From: Climacteris rufus
Lineage: Eukaryota; Chordata; Aves; Passeriformes; Climacteridae
NCBI GenBank assembly: GCA_013398175.1
Contig: VZRZ01000214.1
Location: forward strand, 686,200-750,199
Length of the DNA stretch: 64,000 nucleotides
Direction: 5' to 3'
Shown one piece after another: positions 24,391 through 37,200 of the stretch; the first letter of the stretch is position 1, and each line of letters begins with the position of its first letter. The translations under genes were made by a program, and so were the position numbers. Below the pieces are notes generated by a model. That model did not search any database, had not been told where the DNA came from, and saw only the letters and a program-made list of their open reading frames with translations.

Positions 24391-27300
24391 GTTTCTACAC
24401 AAAGAATGATTTTCCAAGACAATTATATTAGATGACTCACCCATATTTATCAGACTAAACTGTCTCAGTTCTTGAATGACAAAAATCCCTCCTTACACTG
24501 AAATATGGGTCCTTAGTTAAACACTACACACTGTGTGCTTGGCACATAGGAGAAAAAACAGTAAGCAAGAGAGAACAAGAGTTAAATCTCCAATAGAAGG
24601 AAACAGAGGTTAGACAAGAACAGAGGATTGTAACAAGTCACAGTCTATACATTTTTATGTGCCTGAGGTTTTGGGGTACCTTCCTGATAATTGGCAGTGT
24701 CTCTCTCTCCTCTTTGCAATAAAGTTCTCTACAATATAAATACAGGTTACTAAACAAAATACCACAATAAAATAAAAGAATAATATTTTTTAAAATCCAC
24801 CTTAAGGTTAAAAAGGTCATCTGTTATCTTTGGGTTGCATGTTTAGCTGACATTAATCTCACCGTCACCTTCCTCAAGAGTCTGATAGGATAACTCATAA
24901 TTTTCTAGATCCTGCTGGGCCCCATGAACAATGTGTAAGGTTTCAGAAGGCAATGCCACACAACATGAATCATATGGAAGTCAGGTTTGTACACCACACT
25001 AAAATACTGAGAAAAAAATTTGGAAAACTATACTCATAGATCATTCTGTATTTAATGATTTGGGAGGATACATATATAAGGTCTCATTCTCAAAACTGTT
25101 GATTTAATACATGGTACATTACACTTTTATCACATCCACAATATTTTATTTTGAGAAATAAAGTCAGTTTAGCAACATTATTAAGGAAAAATATAATAGA
25201 CTTTATGGATTTTTTGATTACGCTCATTAATGCCAGGTTCAAAATGGCTTGCATTCATGATTAGCTCTTACTGACTAAAAAGATCCAGTTCAAGAAAGAA
25301 GAAATTGAAAGGCTATTCAACCCAATGAATTGCTAAATGAGCCTTCCATCCTCAAAAAAAATAAACCAGCTTATTTTTACAGACCATACTCTTTAGCAAG
25401 TGATGGATTTTTAAGCACTGTGCACTGTGCACATCAGTATTTGTGATATAGTGAGCTGTCCCTTGATAATGCTTATGAGTTTTATTGCTGGGTGACATTT
25501 TTGAGAGATCACCACCTATGGTGAAGGGGAAAAGTAAGACAGTCTAGATGTAGAATCACATAATCAAAATACTTGCTTTTACTTATGGTTTTCTATTCAG
25601 TTATCATCTCACAAAGAAGGAATTCTTACTAACAAGGAGGAAGAAAGAAGTGCACAAGACATGGATCATTTGCTCTGTCAGTGATGTAGAGTCTGTGATA
25701 AGAGTTTATATTTCCTGAGTCCCAATGGTCTTATTAAAGTATTCTTCAGTCATCCTGAAAACATGGTGGCAAACCTAATTATTAATGGAAGCAATTAGAA
25801 TATACTTTATATGAGTGTGTTGTGGGTTTGAAAATCAGCTCTTATTATAGATCCAGCTCTTTTTTCAGAATTGCATGGAGATTTCAAGTGATTTTACCAG
25901 CCAGAACAGAATAAAGTTTGTTAACTTGTGAATATATATGTATGAGAAAAATACATAATAATTTATTAAACAAATCATTCTAGTTATATAATCATTCTGT
26001 GATTAGTTCCACTGCATAGGTTTGGAAAGGCACAAGATTAAAAAAACTAATGTTCAATGTATTAAGTTGCTTGTTACTTAGATGTTCTATTGGAAAGCAA
26101 TGCCCCACCCCAGGAGCTATTTTCTTATCTAAACTAGACTAATGATTTTTTTTTTTTTAATCCATATGTGTCACATTGCTCCTCTACATAAGAAGCTGAC
26201 CCTCTACCTTCTGTGGTGCTTTGTGATAGAGTGTAAGAGCGTTTGAATGGATATGTAGAATCCTTCTACAAAGTAACTGAGTCAAACAGTTCCAGGCACT
26301 GCAATGTTTAGGCAAAAAAACTGTGTAACTGTTCATGGATACAGCAAGCCTTTATGTCTTTATGAAGATAAAATGGGAAATCAAGCATACACAATTTGTG
26401 TGTCTCAACTACCTTAATCATATGCAGCAATGCATTAAGAGAATCAGTACTGTATTATTTATACATATAATACTTTCTCTTATTTCGCTTGTACACATTA
26501 CACGCAGCCTAGGAACATGACCTAATATAAATTTGATTTTATCTTTTTTTTTTGTCCAGACATTCACAAACTGGCCCTTGGGCTGCACTATAAAATACTG
26601 CAAATCAGAACAGGAGAAAAGTCACTAAAGGAACTAAAATTAAAACACTGTCTGGTTTTAGTTCCTCTGCTTTGCTTTCAAGTGAACTTCATATCACAAT
26701 TTTATGGCAGCTAAAATTAAAAAGTGTATATACATAAATGAACAATGATGTAGTAAGCACCGTAAAGTTACTAAAACCAAAAGAAGCTTTTCGCAGCATT
26801 AAGACCTTTTCAAAAGCCTGGAAGAATATGAGCAGAATGATGCCTTGTTTCTGGTTTACTAAGATAAGAGAGTTCTGACTCCTTGTCAGGACATAAGAAC
26901 CACATATTTATATCAGTCATGAACACAAAAGTGTTCCTTCTCCTAAACTTTAAAAACACAACCTATTAGCTTGTTCAAAAATCAGATAAAGAAACATTCT
27001 GAAGTCAAGATTTTAATGCATGATGTCAGGGGAAAGAATACAGAGCACCAAAAGTGTTGAAGCCAATCCTCATCAAATGTAATAGAGGCTCTCATTTCAT
27101 CTCAAAACAAATGTCTAATCATACTTGTCTAAGAAGAAAGTCACAGGAAATAAATGGGGAAGTAGAAGGATAAAGGCAATATAAATGGATGGCTGCAGTT
27201 GGGCTTAACAATTTGCAGACTGGAAGCTTTGAAAAATGTTTTCCGTTTTGTAGTAGACCAAGTTTGCCATGTCATAAAAAGCTCATTCTGCAATAAGAAG

Positions 27301-29694
27301 CTTTTAAATGAATGCAAGATGAACAAGCAGATTGAAAAAGAAATAAATAATTATGGTGGAAAACAGTAAATAGGAAGACCACAGCTCTCCCTTACTACAT
27401 GCTTTGTCCTTGTATCTACAAGCTTCATTCCCCCTGGAAAACAATGAATTATAAATGACCTAATGGAATAGAACATTCACCCTCATCTATATGCTAATGT
27501 CAAGAAGTAAATATGCACAGAAATAAGTGCACGTGTTTACATCCATAATGATGAATTTAAAGCAAAAGAACTCTAAACCTACTTCTCCAAGTCTTAATGG
27601 TGTTGAACAAAATGACCCACCAATGATTCATAAGGCTGAAAAATTAAAGTTTTATCTGTAAGTCACAGAAGAGAGACAGAATGACTGAAACAGAATCCAT
27701 GATGTTAATCTTCCCTGTCATGAGTATTATTTATATCTACATTTACAACATCTACATTGAAATTCACAACCGGTTTGTTTTTTTTCTTTTTCCTTTTTGT
27801 CTCCATGCACTGGATGCTTATTTGGGGCTAGATGTTCTTTTCAAAACACTGCAATATTTTGTCTAAGAATGTATAAAACTGAGTATTCCTTTCATCTCAA
27901 GGCTATTAATATATTCATATTACCAAAATTATTTTCAGAAAATATGGGCACTGTATGAGTGCCACCTGTGAATAAATTTTTTTTCAAAGAGCTTTAACTA
28001 TTTAAAAAAATCATTTTTCTGTAAATATAGAGTGCATCCAAACTGTTGGTGTCTTTAATGTATCTTGAAATTTTCATTCTAAATATCAAAGTTATGCTTA
28101 CTGACTGCACATACATGTAACCATCATACATTGGTACAGGTCTGCTAAATATGCCTTCCCAAATAAAGCACTTTATTGGATATGATGCTGGAACACTTTA
28201 ATGTGATTTTTTTTAAAATTATTTTAAGTTTCTATTGTTTTTCCCTTATGATGATCTTTAATGCTTGGTACAAGGACTGCTCCTAATACGCAGATTTTCA
28301 TGCCTTGGCAGCAGTGAAACCTTTTAAAATGTTCAGTCTTTTTAACCTGAATTTCCTGGGATTTGGTTTCAGGAATAGTAGAGAAATCTTATGCATTTTA
28401 AACCCAGGGTATTGATGTACAATTATTTTTATGTTGCTCATTTTTTTTTCTCTGACAAAGTGCAATGGACACCATCTAGTAATTATATTTAATTGCATTA
28501 AGAATCTGTAGTAAAATCTTTACAAAGTTAATGGCTGCAAGATTGGATTTATGTACTTTAATTGAACCAGTTTCATATGTCTGTGATCAAATAGAAAACA
28601 CTACAGAAACATTCAAATAATCTGTAAAGACTTCACTCATTGGAGAATAATAACTATAATTCTTCTCCTACAAGAACTATCCTATCAAACAAATTACCAT
28701 TAATTATGGTATCACAAACAAAAGACATAAATTTTGTGCAGGAACAGTTCCTTGACAACAATATATCAATATATCAAGTATAACGAGACTCTTCTCCAAG
28801 GTCCTAAGCAGCAATTCTTTCATTGAATATTATGGCAGTAGATGTTCTAGAAAATTAATTTGAACTACATAAAACGTGCAAAAACCTAGTACTGTTCACT
28901 GAAAGGGAAAAGCAGAGACTAAAATCTCTCTTGTTACTAGCCAGTTAGTATTCCTAGGAAAACCTGTGCTAACTAGGAACATACTAGAAATTGAAATGAC
29001 CTTTAAATTAGAGACAGTTTGGCATTTATATCCTGGTGATAACTTGCCTTTTTCATACCATCATCAGTTTAAAATCCCACAAGTACATCTCTGACACTGA
29101 CAAGATTTATAGCATCACTTGGGGAAAAAAAAGCATTTCATTGGTAATTCTTGTTAAGAATTAACATAACTTTTATATTCATCACATAAATAAAGATTTA
29201 TAGTCTGATTAAAACCAGGAACATGCAATATCCTCCTTGCCATTCTTTGTAACGATCCATAATGGGAATAAATTCTGATTTACAATATTAATTATTTTCT
29301 GTCATAAAAACCAGTGTCTCTGCCTCACACACTAATATGGACTCTACAATGAGAAATCTTTTTATTCATCACTTAGCCAATCTACAGAGGTTTTTTTTTT
29401 TAGACTTCTGTTTCAGTTACAGAAGCAAAATAGAGCAGTGCCATAGACACAGTGATGAAGAATCTGCTAAAATGGCAAAAAAAATCCAAACCGTAATATT
29501 TTAAAAGATGCAATCTGCTTTAGAAGGAAACTAAAGCAGTTTTTTTCACACCAGTTGGTTGATTAATGATCAAAAATATTAAAACCCACAATGCTTAACA
29601 AGCAACAAGGAAACCACAAAATAAGTTGAAGGACAAGCAGATGGCGACTTCTATCATATTGTTTTAAAGCTGAGAAGTGGATTTGGTGTATTCA
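24391..29694. other. Noncoding DNA
   Basis: Over 5 kb without a recognised gene or transposon. Content is limited to homopolymer runs (T-runs near 26150, 26545 and 28441) and small AT-rich repeats such as CAATATATCAATATATCAAG near 28759. Confidence 0.55.
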
Positions 29695-30615
29695 ACACAG
29701 ATAATAGAAATGTTATGTCTGGCCAACCTGACAGCCTTCTACGAAAAAATTATTAGTTTGATGGGTAAGGGTAGAGAAGCTGATGTTGTGTATCTTGACT
29801 TTAACAAGCCTTTCAGTGTTTTCACAACATCTTCATTGAAAAACTGATGAAGATTGGACCAGATGAGTGCTCAGTGATGTGGACTTACTACTATCTGAAC
29901 TTCTGGGTTCAAAGGGTTATGGTCAAAGGTGTGAAGTCCAGCTGGAGGTCAGACACTGTTTGTGTATTCCAGGAATTAAAATTTAATTCAATATAATTTA
30001 ACCTCTTCATCTATGACCTGGATGATAGGACAGAGTGCACCCTCAGCAAGTTTGAAGGTGATACAAAACTGGGAGGAGGAGTTGTCCATGCCACCATCCA
30101 GAGGGTTCTCAGCTGGCTGAAGAAATGAGCCTTACAAAGAAAGAGCCTTATGAAGTTCAACAAAGGCAGGTGTAGGGTGCTGCACTCAATAGAGCAGTCC
30201 ACAGTGGGGGCCAAATATCTGGAAAGAGCTTTATAGAAAGTTTCTGAAGATCTTGAACATGAGAAAGCAGTGTGACTTCAGGACAAATAAAAGTATTGTG
30301 TGCTGCATTAGGAAGATTGTTGCCAGAGTCAGAGGAAATTATCCTTCCATTTTCCTAGGCACTGAGTCCACATCTGGAGTAGTGTGTCCAGTTCTGGGCT
30401 CTCCAGTACAAGACATGGACGTACTGAACTAAATCCAGCAAATGGACACAGAAGTTATTAAGGCACTAGAGCACCTATTGTGTGAGGAGTGATTGAGAGA
30501 GCTGGGAAAAGAGAAGGCTCAGCCTGGAGACAAGAAAGCTCAGAGAGATTTACCAATGTGTATAAATACTAATGGGATGGAGTAGAGAAGATGGAGCCAT
30601 GACTTCTGTACCCAG
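29695..30615 (+). mobile_element. CR1 LINE fragment with degenerate reverse transcriptase
   Basis: The fragment retains the C-terminal half of CR1 ORF2 in plus orientation. From 29791 it can be read as YLDFNKPFS, corresponding to the family's YLDFSKAFD motif. Near 30004 it reads LFIYDLDDRTECTLSKF, followed by FEGD (30051-30062) where the catalytic FADD box is expected. It continues through blocks matching AAGTTCAACAAAGGCAGGTG, the GTGTGTCCAGTTCTGGGCTC segment near 30383, and GAGAAGGCTCAGCCTGGAGA near 30510. Stops and frameshifts interrupt it throughout, and the catalytic aspartate pair is broken, so it cannot encode an active enzyme. It is truncated at both ends. The 3' end is missing, and the next element begins about 17 bp downstream. 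Confidence 0.87.
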
Positions 30616-30632
30616 CCTGGTCCCTAGGCTTA

Positions 30633-31107
30633 TGTGGTGAGTTGACCTTGGCTGGATGCCAGGTGCCCACCAAGCTGCTCTACCACTTTCCTTCCCAGAT
30701 GGACTGGGGAGAGAACATGATGGAAAAAACCTGTAAATTGAGATAAAGCAGTTTACTAAAGCAAAAGCGAAAGTTTGTGCATGCACAAATGAAGAGGAAA
30801 AAAGCAATTTTTCTCTACTTCCCACTGGCAAGCAATGGTCTGCCACTTCCCGGGAAGCAAGGCTTCAGCACATGGAGTGGTTGCACTGGAAGGCAAACAT
30901 TGTAAATAGCAAATACCCCCCATTCTTCTTCTCTCCATTAGCTTTTATGTCTGATCTGACGCCACATGATATGGAATGTCCCTTTGGTTAATTTGGGCCA
31001 ACTGGTCTAGTTCTGTGCCCTCCCAGCACCTTGCCCACTCCGAGCTCCTTGATGGGGCAGTGAATGTTGAGAGACAGGGCTGATTCATCTCAAGCAGACC
31101 CAATACA
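30633..31107 (+). mobile_element. LTR of an avian endogenous retrovirus, probably solo
   Basis: The first bases, TGTGGTGAGTTGACCTTGG, and the following GGATGCCAGGTGCCCACCAA are a phrase I recognise from a common bird LTR family. The end CCCAATACA also fits that family. The flanks are GCTTA (30628-30632) and GCTTC (31108-31112), a 5-bp duplication with one mismatch. At 475 bp it is shorter than the full family as I recall it, so internal deletion or a short subfamily is likely. No coding region follows. Frames on the minus strand (30550-30938) are shadows. Confidence 0.78.
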
Positions 31108-31933
31108 GCTTCCCTTATCAGTCACTGTCAGAGAGAGGACTCAGGGCTGAATGGATGTTTGGGATGACTGACTGCAGGTAACCCAATATTCCTAGCCTCT
31201 TTCAGTGACATCAAGGAAGGACCAACTTATTTTCCTGTTTTGCTTAGATTTTTATTATGTTCTTTTGATGGTTAAGCCAGGGGGTGGCTGTCCTGTCTTC
31301 TAGAAGCAAAAGGATACATAAGAGCTTCACAATGTATCTGTGTATCTTGATTCCCAGATTAGTCACTTGTTCTCCTGCTTCAAAGTGTCAAAGATACTGC
31401 ACCAGAATGTTGCCCCTACTGGTATCAACTGCAAGGGTAATTGGAGAGTATGAGAATTCCCTAGCAAAAAAGACAGACACACAGATGTCATTGCTGTACA
31501 GCTGTAAGATACCATGCACTCGCAGCTGTGGCTGAAAATCCATATGTCAAACATACAACTGTGACTCCTTAATGTCATCACCTCTTGTACTATTCTATGC
31601 TCATTATACTTGGTTTGGCATTATAATCAAGAGGACGATTTATTTTCTTGTTAAGAGTTTTGTTTAGCTTGGTGCAAAATAGATTTGCTTCTTTGTTGAC
31701 TAAGTGTGACAGCTACTGAAAACAAAAAGCTTATAAACATTCCTACTCAGCAACGTTATCTGTGAAGCTAAATTAAAATATACTTACAGTACACTAGGGT
31801 TTCAATGGGTTAGTAACAATTCTTTTTGTACTTGTTCTGCCAGTTCGAAGAAGAGTAATATGGGATATCTAACTATTAAACAATAGCTTTTTGTTTGGTT
31901 TTTTTTCCAGAAATTATGATTAATTATAATATA

Positions 31934-31940
31934 NNNNNNN
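31934..31940. other. 7-base N gap inside an AT palindrome
   Basis: Seven unresolved bases are flanked by ATTATAATATA on the left and TATATTATAAT on the right, which are reverse complements. The gap therefore sits at the loop of a potential hairpin. Confidence 0.9.
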
Positions 31941-34194
31941 TATATTATAATGTATAATATATAATTATTAATTAATTATAAATTAGGAAATATGACCTAC
32001 ATGGTACAGTAGTGTAAATTCTGATGGTGAGCTCCATGGAGGCTGCAAATCTGTTTTAGCGATATGTACGTAGAATAAAAATGGTAAAAACTTCCTAACT
32101 GTGCTTCAAAAATATGTTTGTGTAGTAACAGCCATGCATCTGGAACAAGAACACTACTAAAACTTCACATGTAAAAATATTTTTGATAAGAATTTAAATT
32201 CCAGGAGTAAGTACAAGACTTATCTTGCACATTTTGCATTATTGACATATTCATCTTTTCCTTGAATGTAGAAGATGAATATTTAATCATGACAAGTCAT
32301 TTTCATTAGTTACTTTAAACAACCTTTTTTATAATATCCATATATTTTAAAAGGCATTTTAAAATGGAAATGTCAGCAAATCAAATAGTTTGGGATATTT
32401 GGGTTAAATTACTAATAAATATTCTTGAGAAGAATATTGCATGTGCAACCTGAAGGGAGAACATAGTTTCTTGATTCTCTTTCTCAGGGCAATTAGTTTG
32501 GTCCTTTCTAAAGAAAACAAAAGTTTATGTCCTTTTTATAGTGCAGGTGTTACCAGTCACCCCCTTCTGTTGATTTTCGGAGTGTGTGTGCACTTACATG
32601 CCTCCAGGGGATGGGATTTTGTTCCATAGTGATGCAAGTAGAGTTTCACAATGTACTTGTATTAGTTGGTACTTGTATTAGAAGGTCAGTTAAAACATGG
32701 AAACTTGTGAACCTACTTGTGAGCTGTATCAACACTGTAATATTCATATCACTCCATCTTGTCTGATTGAGTAGGCACCTTAAAAGCAAAGAAGAGAGAA
32801 TGAAACAACTTCAACATTGCATATAAAGGCATGAGCTAAGTAGGGAAAACTCTCTCAAGTAGCACAATGTGGGCTTCTCTGTAACAGAAAGAGTAGGCAA
32901 AAATACCTTCATTATCTTCTCTGTGTTCAGATATCAGAAAGAATTTGAAGCTAAAGGGCAGAATACTTTGCTCTGGAGATATGTAGGGTAAAAGGAGAGC
33001 TGTGTAGGAATGGCTGTCTCAAGACACTCTTCTGTTACTGGGATGTGGAATATACAAAGAAACCCTGGGTGCTGTCTAGTGCATCTGGAATATTGAGTTT
33101 CGAGGACAACATGACAGTGATCTGTATGTCTTCTCTAAACCCTTCCTCTTGATTTGTGCATTTTGGCCTCTGATGATTTTTCATTCACACATGCTTATGC
33201 TAAATAACATCACTTTCTTTAGCAGAGCTCTATAGTATTTTCATATATTGGTGATTATTAGTGAAAGAAGAATTTGGTATATTCTTCTTTTTTAAATTAT
33301 TTTTTTGCCAGAATTTCAAAAATGCAGCAAACAATGAAGTTTTCACTAAGTGCTATATGAATTTTATTCTAGACTTTTAAAGTTTGCATAATTTCTAGCT
33401 GATATTGATAAATTCAACATGAATCAATCTTCATGCTTCTTTGGTGTAGTGACTTAGAGATAGTTTGGTTTAGTGACTGCAGCTTGAAAATATGGGCTTT
33501 TTCTTGGCAAAGTTTTTAAAACCTTACTTCCTCTTCAATGTTATCTGAGCAAAACAATCTTTTAACAATTTCCCTATAACACCAGGACATTTCAAAGAGG
33601 TGGAAAGTTTTCACTTAAGTCTGCAATTTACATTATTTTTAAAATAACTTAAGTTGAAGACCCTGAAGAAAATAGTTTTTTCAACAACATTATTTATTCC
33701 TAGGTGTTTTCATGCCTAATTACCTTTAGAATTAATTAAATCAGAAAAAATCAAAACTATATACATCAATTGTCTTTCCAAAACATATGGACATATGAAA
33801 TATAGCAGTCATTGAGTTACCAAATCCTTTTCAGAAATAAACAGCATTCATATAATCCACTTGGTTCTCCTTTACTTGATCTGTATACAAGTGTATGTGT
33901 CTTGGACAAAGAATTTCCTTCTGCTGTGCAGGTGAAATAAGCAGTATTCTCTGGGTTTACATACACATCTTGCAATTCTGAGGTAACAAAAAGTTCTTTG
34001 GAGAAAGGTAGAAAAGATAAGAATAGAGTAGCTATTGAAACCTACCTGAAAAAAGGTATGTTGGTAGGGTTTTGTTACTGTGACCTTAAAATATAATCAA
34101 AGAGTTTATTAAGGAAAAATGAGGTGACTTAATCTTATATCTAAAGCTAAAACTCATTGTGGAGCCAAATTTTAAGAAAGGGGCAATTTGAATT

Positions 34195-34285
34195 ATGAGT
34201 CTTAATGTAATTTTAATTGGATTAATAATAAACCTTAAATTAAACTGTCAGAATATTAATTAGGCTAACCAAACATTATTGATTT
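34195..34285. promoter_or_regulatory. Homeodomain-motif cluster, possible enhancer
   Basis: About 90 bases contain TTAATTGGATTAATAATAAA, TTAAATTAAA, ATTAATTAGG and ATTATTGATTTTGCAT-like words. It is a dense set of TAAT cores. The background is AT-rich, so chance is a real alternative. Confidence 0.18.
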
Positions 34286-37200
34286 TGCATATAAGATGCA
34301 TCTCATTTGTCCACGTAGCCATATAGATTGCAGTGTAAGAACTGTTGAATATGGGCAACATAACCTGCAACTTGTATATGTGAAAATGGTAAAAGCATGT
34401 TTGTACCTTCTGCTTCTGTGTATTATTCAGTGTTGAAGTCTAAAAGATACATTTCCTATTTACAGGAGTTCTTGCTTACATATTTTATAACAGACACCAG
34501 TGCATCGGTACATTACACACATTCTGAAGAACAAAAAAGCTGTTCAAGAAGTTACACAGATGTGAATTCACATTTGCTGTCTACTTCTGATTACATTTAG
34601 TGTTAATTTTTCATTGTTACAGTAAAGTATGTGTGATTTCTACAGTTTTAAAATATAAGCTTTTGAATATAAAAATGGAAAAAGACAATAGGTCAATCTT
34701 TTGATACATTAAGCATCTCTGTTCATTTGTTCCTATCACTAGTTCTTCATGCCAAAATAAAGACTTTTCTTCTTCAAAGTCATATATCCCACTGTTCCAT
34801 TTTAAAAATTCCTATATTCTATAACTGGTTTTAATAACAATGTTGATGGCATTTTGAATAATATTAACTAAAAATTCTATTTCCATAGAAATGGAAGTAA
34901 TTTTAAACCTTCCCCACTACCATACAATTTTCAAAACACATGATTTGTTGTTAACTTTAGTGATCATCATCCATGTAATTTTTAGCAACCCACTAATGTC
35001 AGTTATGGATTACGATTATATCCTACCTTTGACAGGCTGTAAAAAACCTCAATTATTTCAAAATAAATTTTACTATATTTTAGTGATTGTTCATGGACCA
35101 GAAAGACAGAAAATTCTCAGAGCCACAGAGTGATGCTGTACTGTATTATTAATTATTGAATGTCTAGTTCATTTTTTAAAAACCTTTTTAAGATTGAGAT
35201 TGTCACATTTATGCTTTTCTTGGTCTATGATAGTTTAAAACACCAGAACAACTGCTGTTTCTATTTTAGGTTGTGTTTCAACTGAAATGAAAGTGGAAAT
35301 AGAAAGGGCTGATGAGGAACAAGCTTTCAAGAAGAACTTTTAATTAACATTTTTATCAAAGGAGTAAGTAAAAATCTATTGATAAAAATGTAAGGTCTTG
35401 TCACCTTAATCTGTCATAAAAATTCACAAAAATAGGGAGAGTTTAAACATTGCTGGTAATCACTTCTCAGCTTAAAATAAATTAACTTGAAAATAATTGA
35501 ATTTATCATTAAAAGAAACTTTCAAATTTTTCAATTAAAATTTAGAAGTTTTGCATAATTCCAGTAGATTTCATAACTTTCAAAATAAATGGCATTTTTC
35601 TCTAATTTTTGCTATGGACAATAAATATAAAGATATTTTCATTTCTTATTAAAACTGCATCACTCTTTTCAGAGAGAACCCCAACATCATAGCATCAACA
35701 AATGTTTTCACAATCTCTTAGTTTGGAAGGGGCATGCTTAATCTGTATCCAGGAAATCTGTAAAATTTGGAAATTACAGGACAAAATTCTGCTTATTCTG
35801 CACAAGACAATGTCCTTGATGAGTCACCTTAAGGACCAAGGTAGGCTGATCAGATCCTGCCTCAAAGTCACCTTGTATGATCACGACAATAATTCATCTC
35901 TCTTGTGTCCTGTTCAAGACAACAGCTGGTGTCAGGCCTTGGGAAGGAGAAACTCTGTAATAAGCAGTAGTGAAAAAAATTATTCAGAAGTGAAACAACT
36001 TCCTGATCTTGTGCAGCTGGCATCTGACATTTTCTGAATATTGACTTTTATTTTCCTTCCTTTTTTCTCCACCTCATAAAAATGCAATAAGGCATGCTGT
36101 TAACCACAGCCACATATCTTCTGGTTGGCTTAAAGAATGAAAAAAGTGACTATTTTTGGATGAAAAATGCCATGGAAACATATAATGAGTTATACTGATG
36201 TTGGGTTGCAAATATTATGTATTTAGTTTTCACATATTTAAAAGAATGTATTCCCTTCACCCACACTAAATCAAATAATTTGTTAATACGTTTGGGTATT
36301 TTCACATTTTTTAATTGGAAATAACTAAACAGGCATGTGTTTACTTCATGTTCATGCTTTTGTGCAGCTCAGTAGCTGCATAGTTATGCTCTGCATAAAT
36401 TCTACTTTCCACAAGAGTTACTTTCAAGATACTACCATAGTGAAGGAGAAACTGAGGGTAAGACAGAATTAATATACTTAGCAGTTATGGAGCATTCAGG
36501 TTCTTGTTGTCAGACCAAAGCCACTTCTGAAGTACATACATATCAGAGGGACAATTAAACCATTATTCATATAATCAAGACTTTTTCTCATGTATCTCTC
36601 TCACTTATTTATCTGTATCCATATGTCTGTGTGCATTAAGTTAAAACACAAAATAAAATACTGTTTGAGTCATTGCCTTGATATTATTTAATTGAAAAAG
36701 AAATGTAGTGTGCATCTTCCTCCAGTTCTGTTCTCCAGTTCTCCAGCTTTTATAGTACAATCTCAACTAAGCAGCTCCTGAAAGCTACTTTTAGAAAAAA
36801 AAAAAAGAAAACAAAGAACAAACAAAGGAAAAGTACTTTCAGAATCATAAACTCCACAATCAGAACACATTCAATATCATTAATGCAGTTATTCATTGTA
36901 CATTCAAGTAGGGGCATGATTGTCTCTGCAGGATCTAGGACTTCCTGATTGTGCCATGTTAACACAAAGATACTAAGATCAATTTCAAGTAATAACCAGC
37001 TAGAACATCTCATTTATACTTCATAACATAAGTAACTGAAAAGCACTAAGAACAACCCCTACCACAGGGACTAAAACTGAACTACTTCAAGATATTCAGT
37101 GGAAATTACTAAAATTGAAATGACACATACTGAAAAAGAAAGAATTGTATCAAAAAAATCCTTCCTCTTAAATATCTCTAAAATCAAATATCTGTCATTA

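Noticed and set aside
35702..36037. 111-codon plus-strand frame with an internal AAGGTAGG donor-like site
   Set aside because: I could not find a matching acceptor or any protein family. Isolated donor-like words are common.
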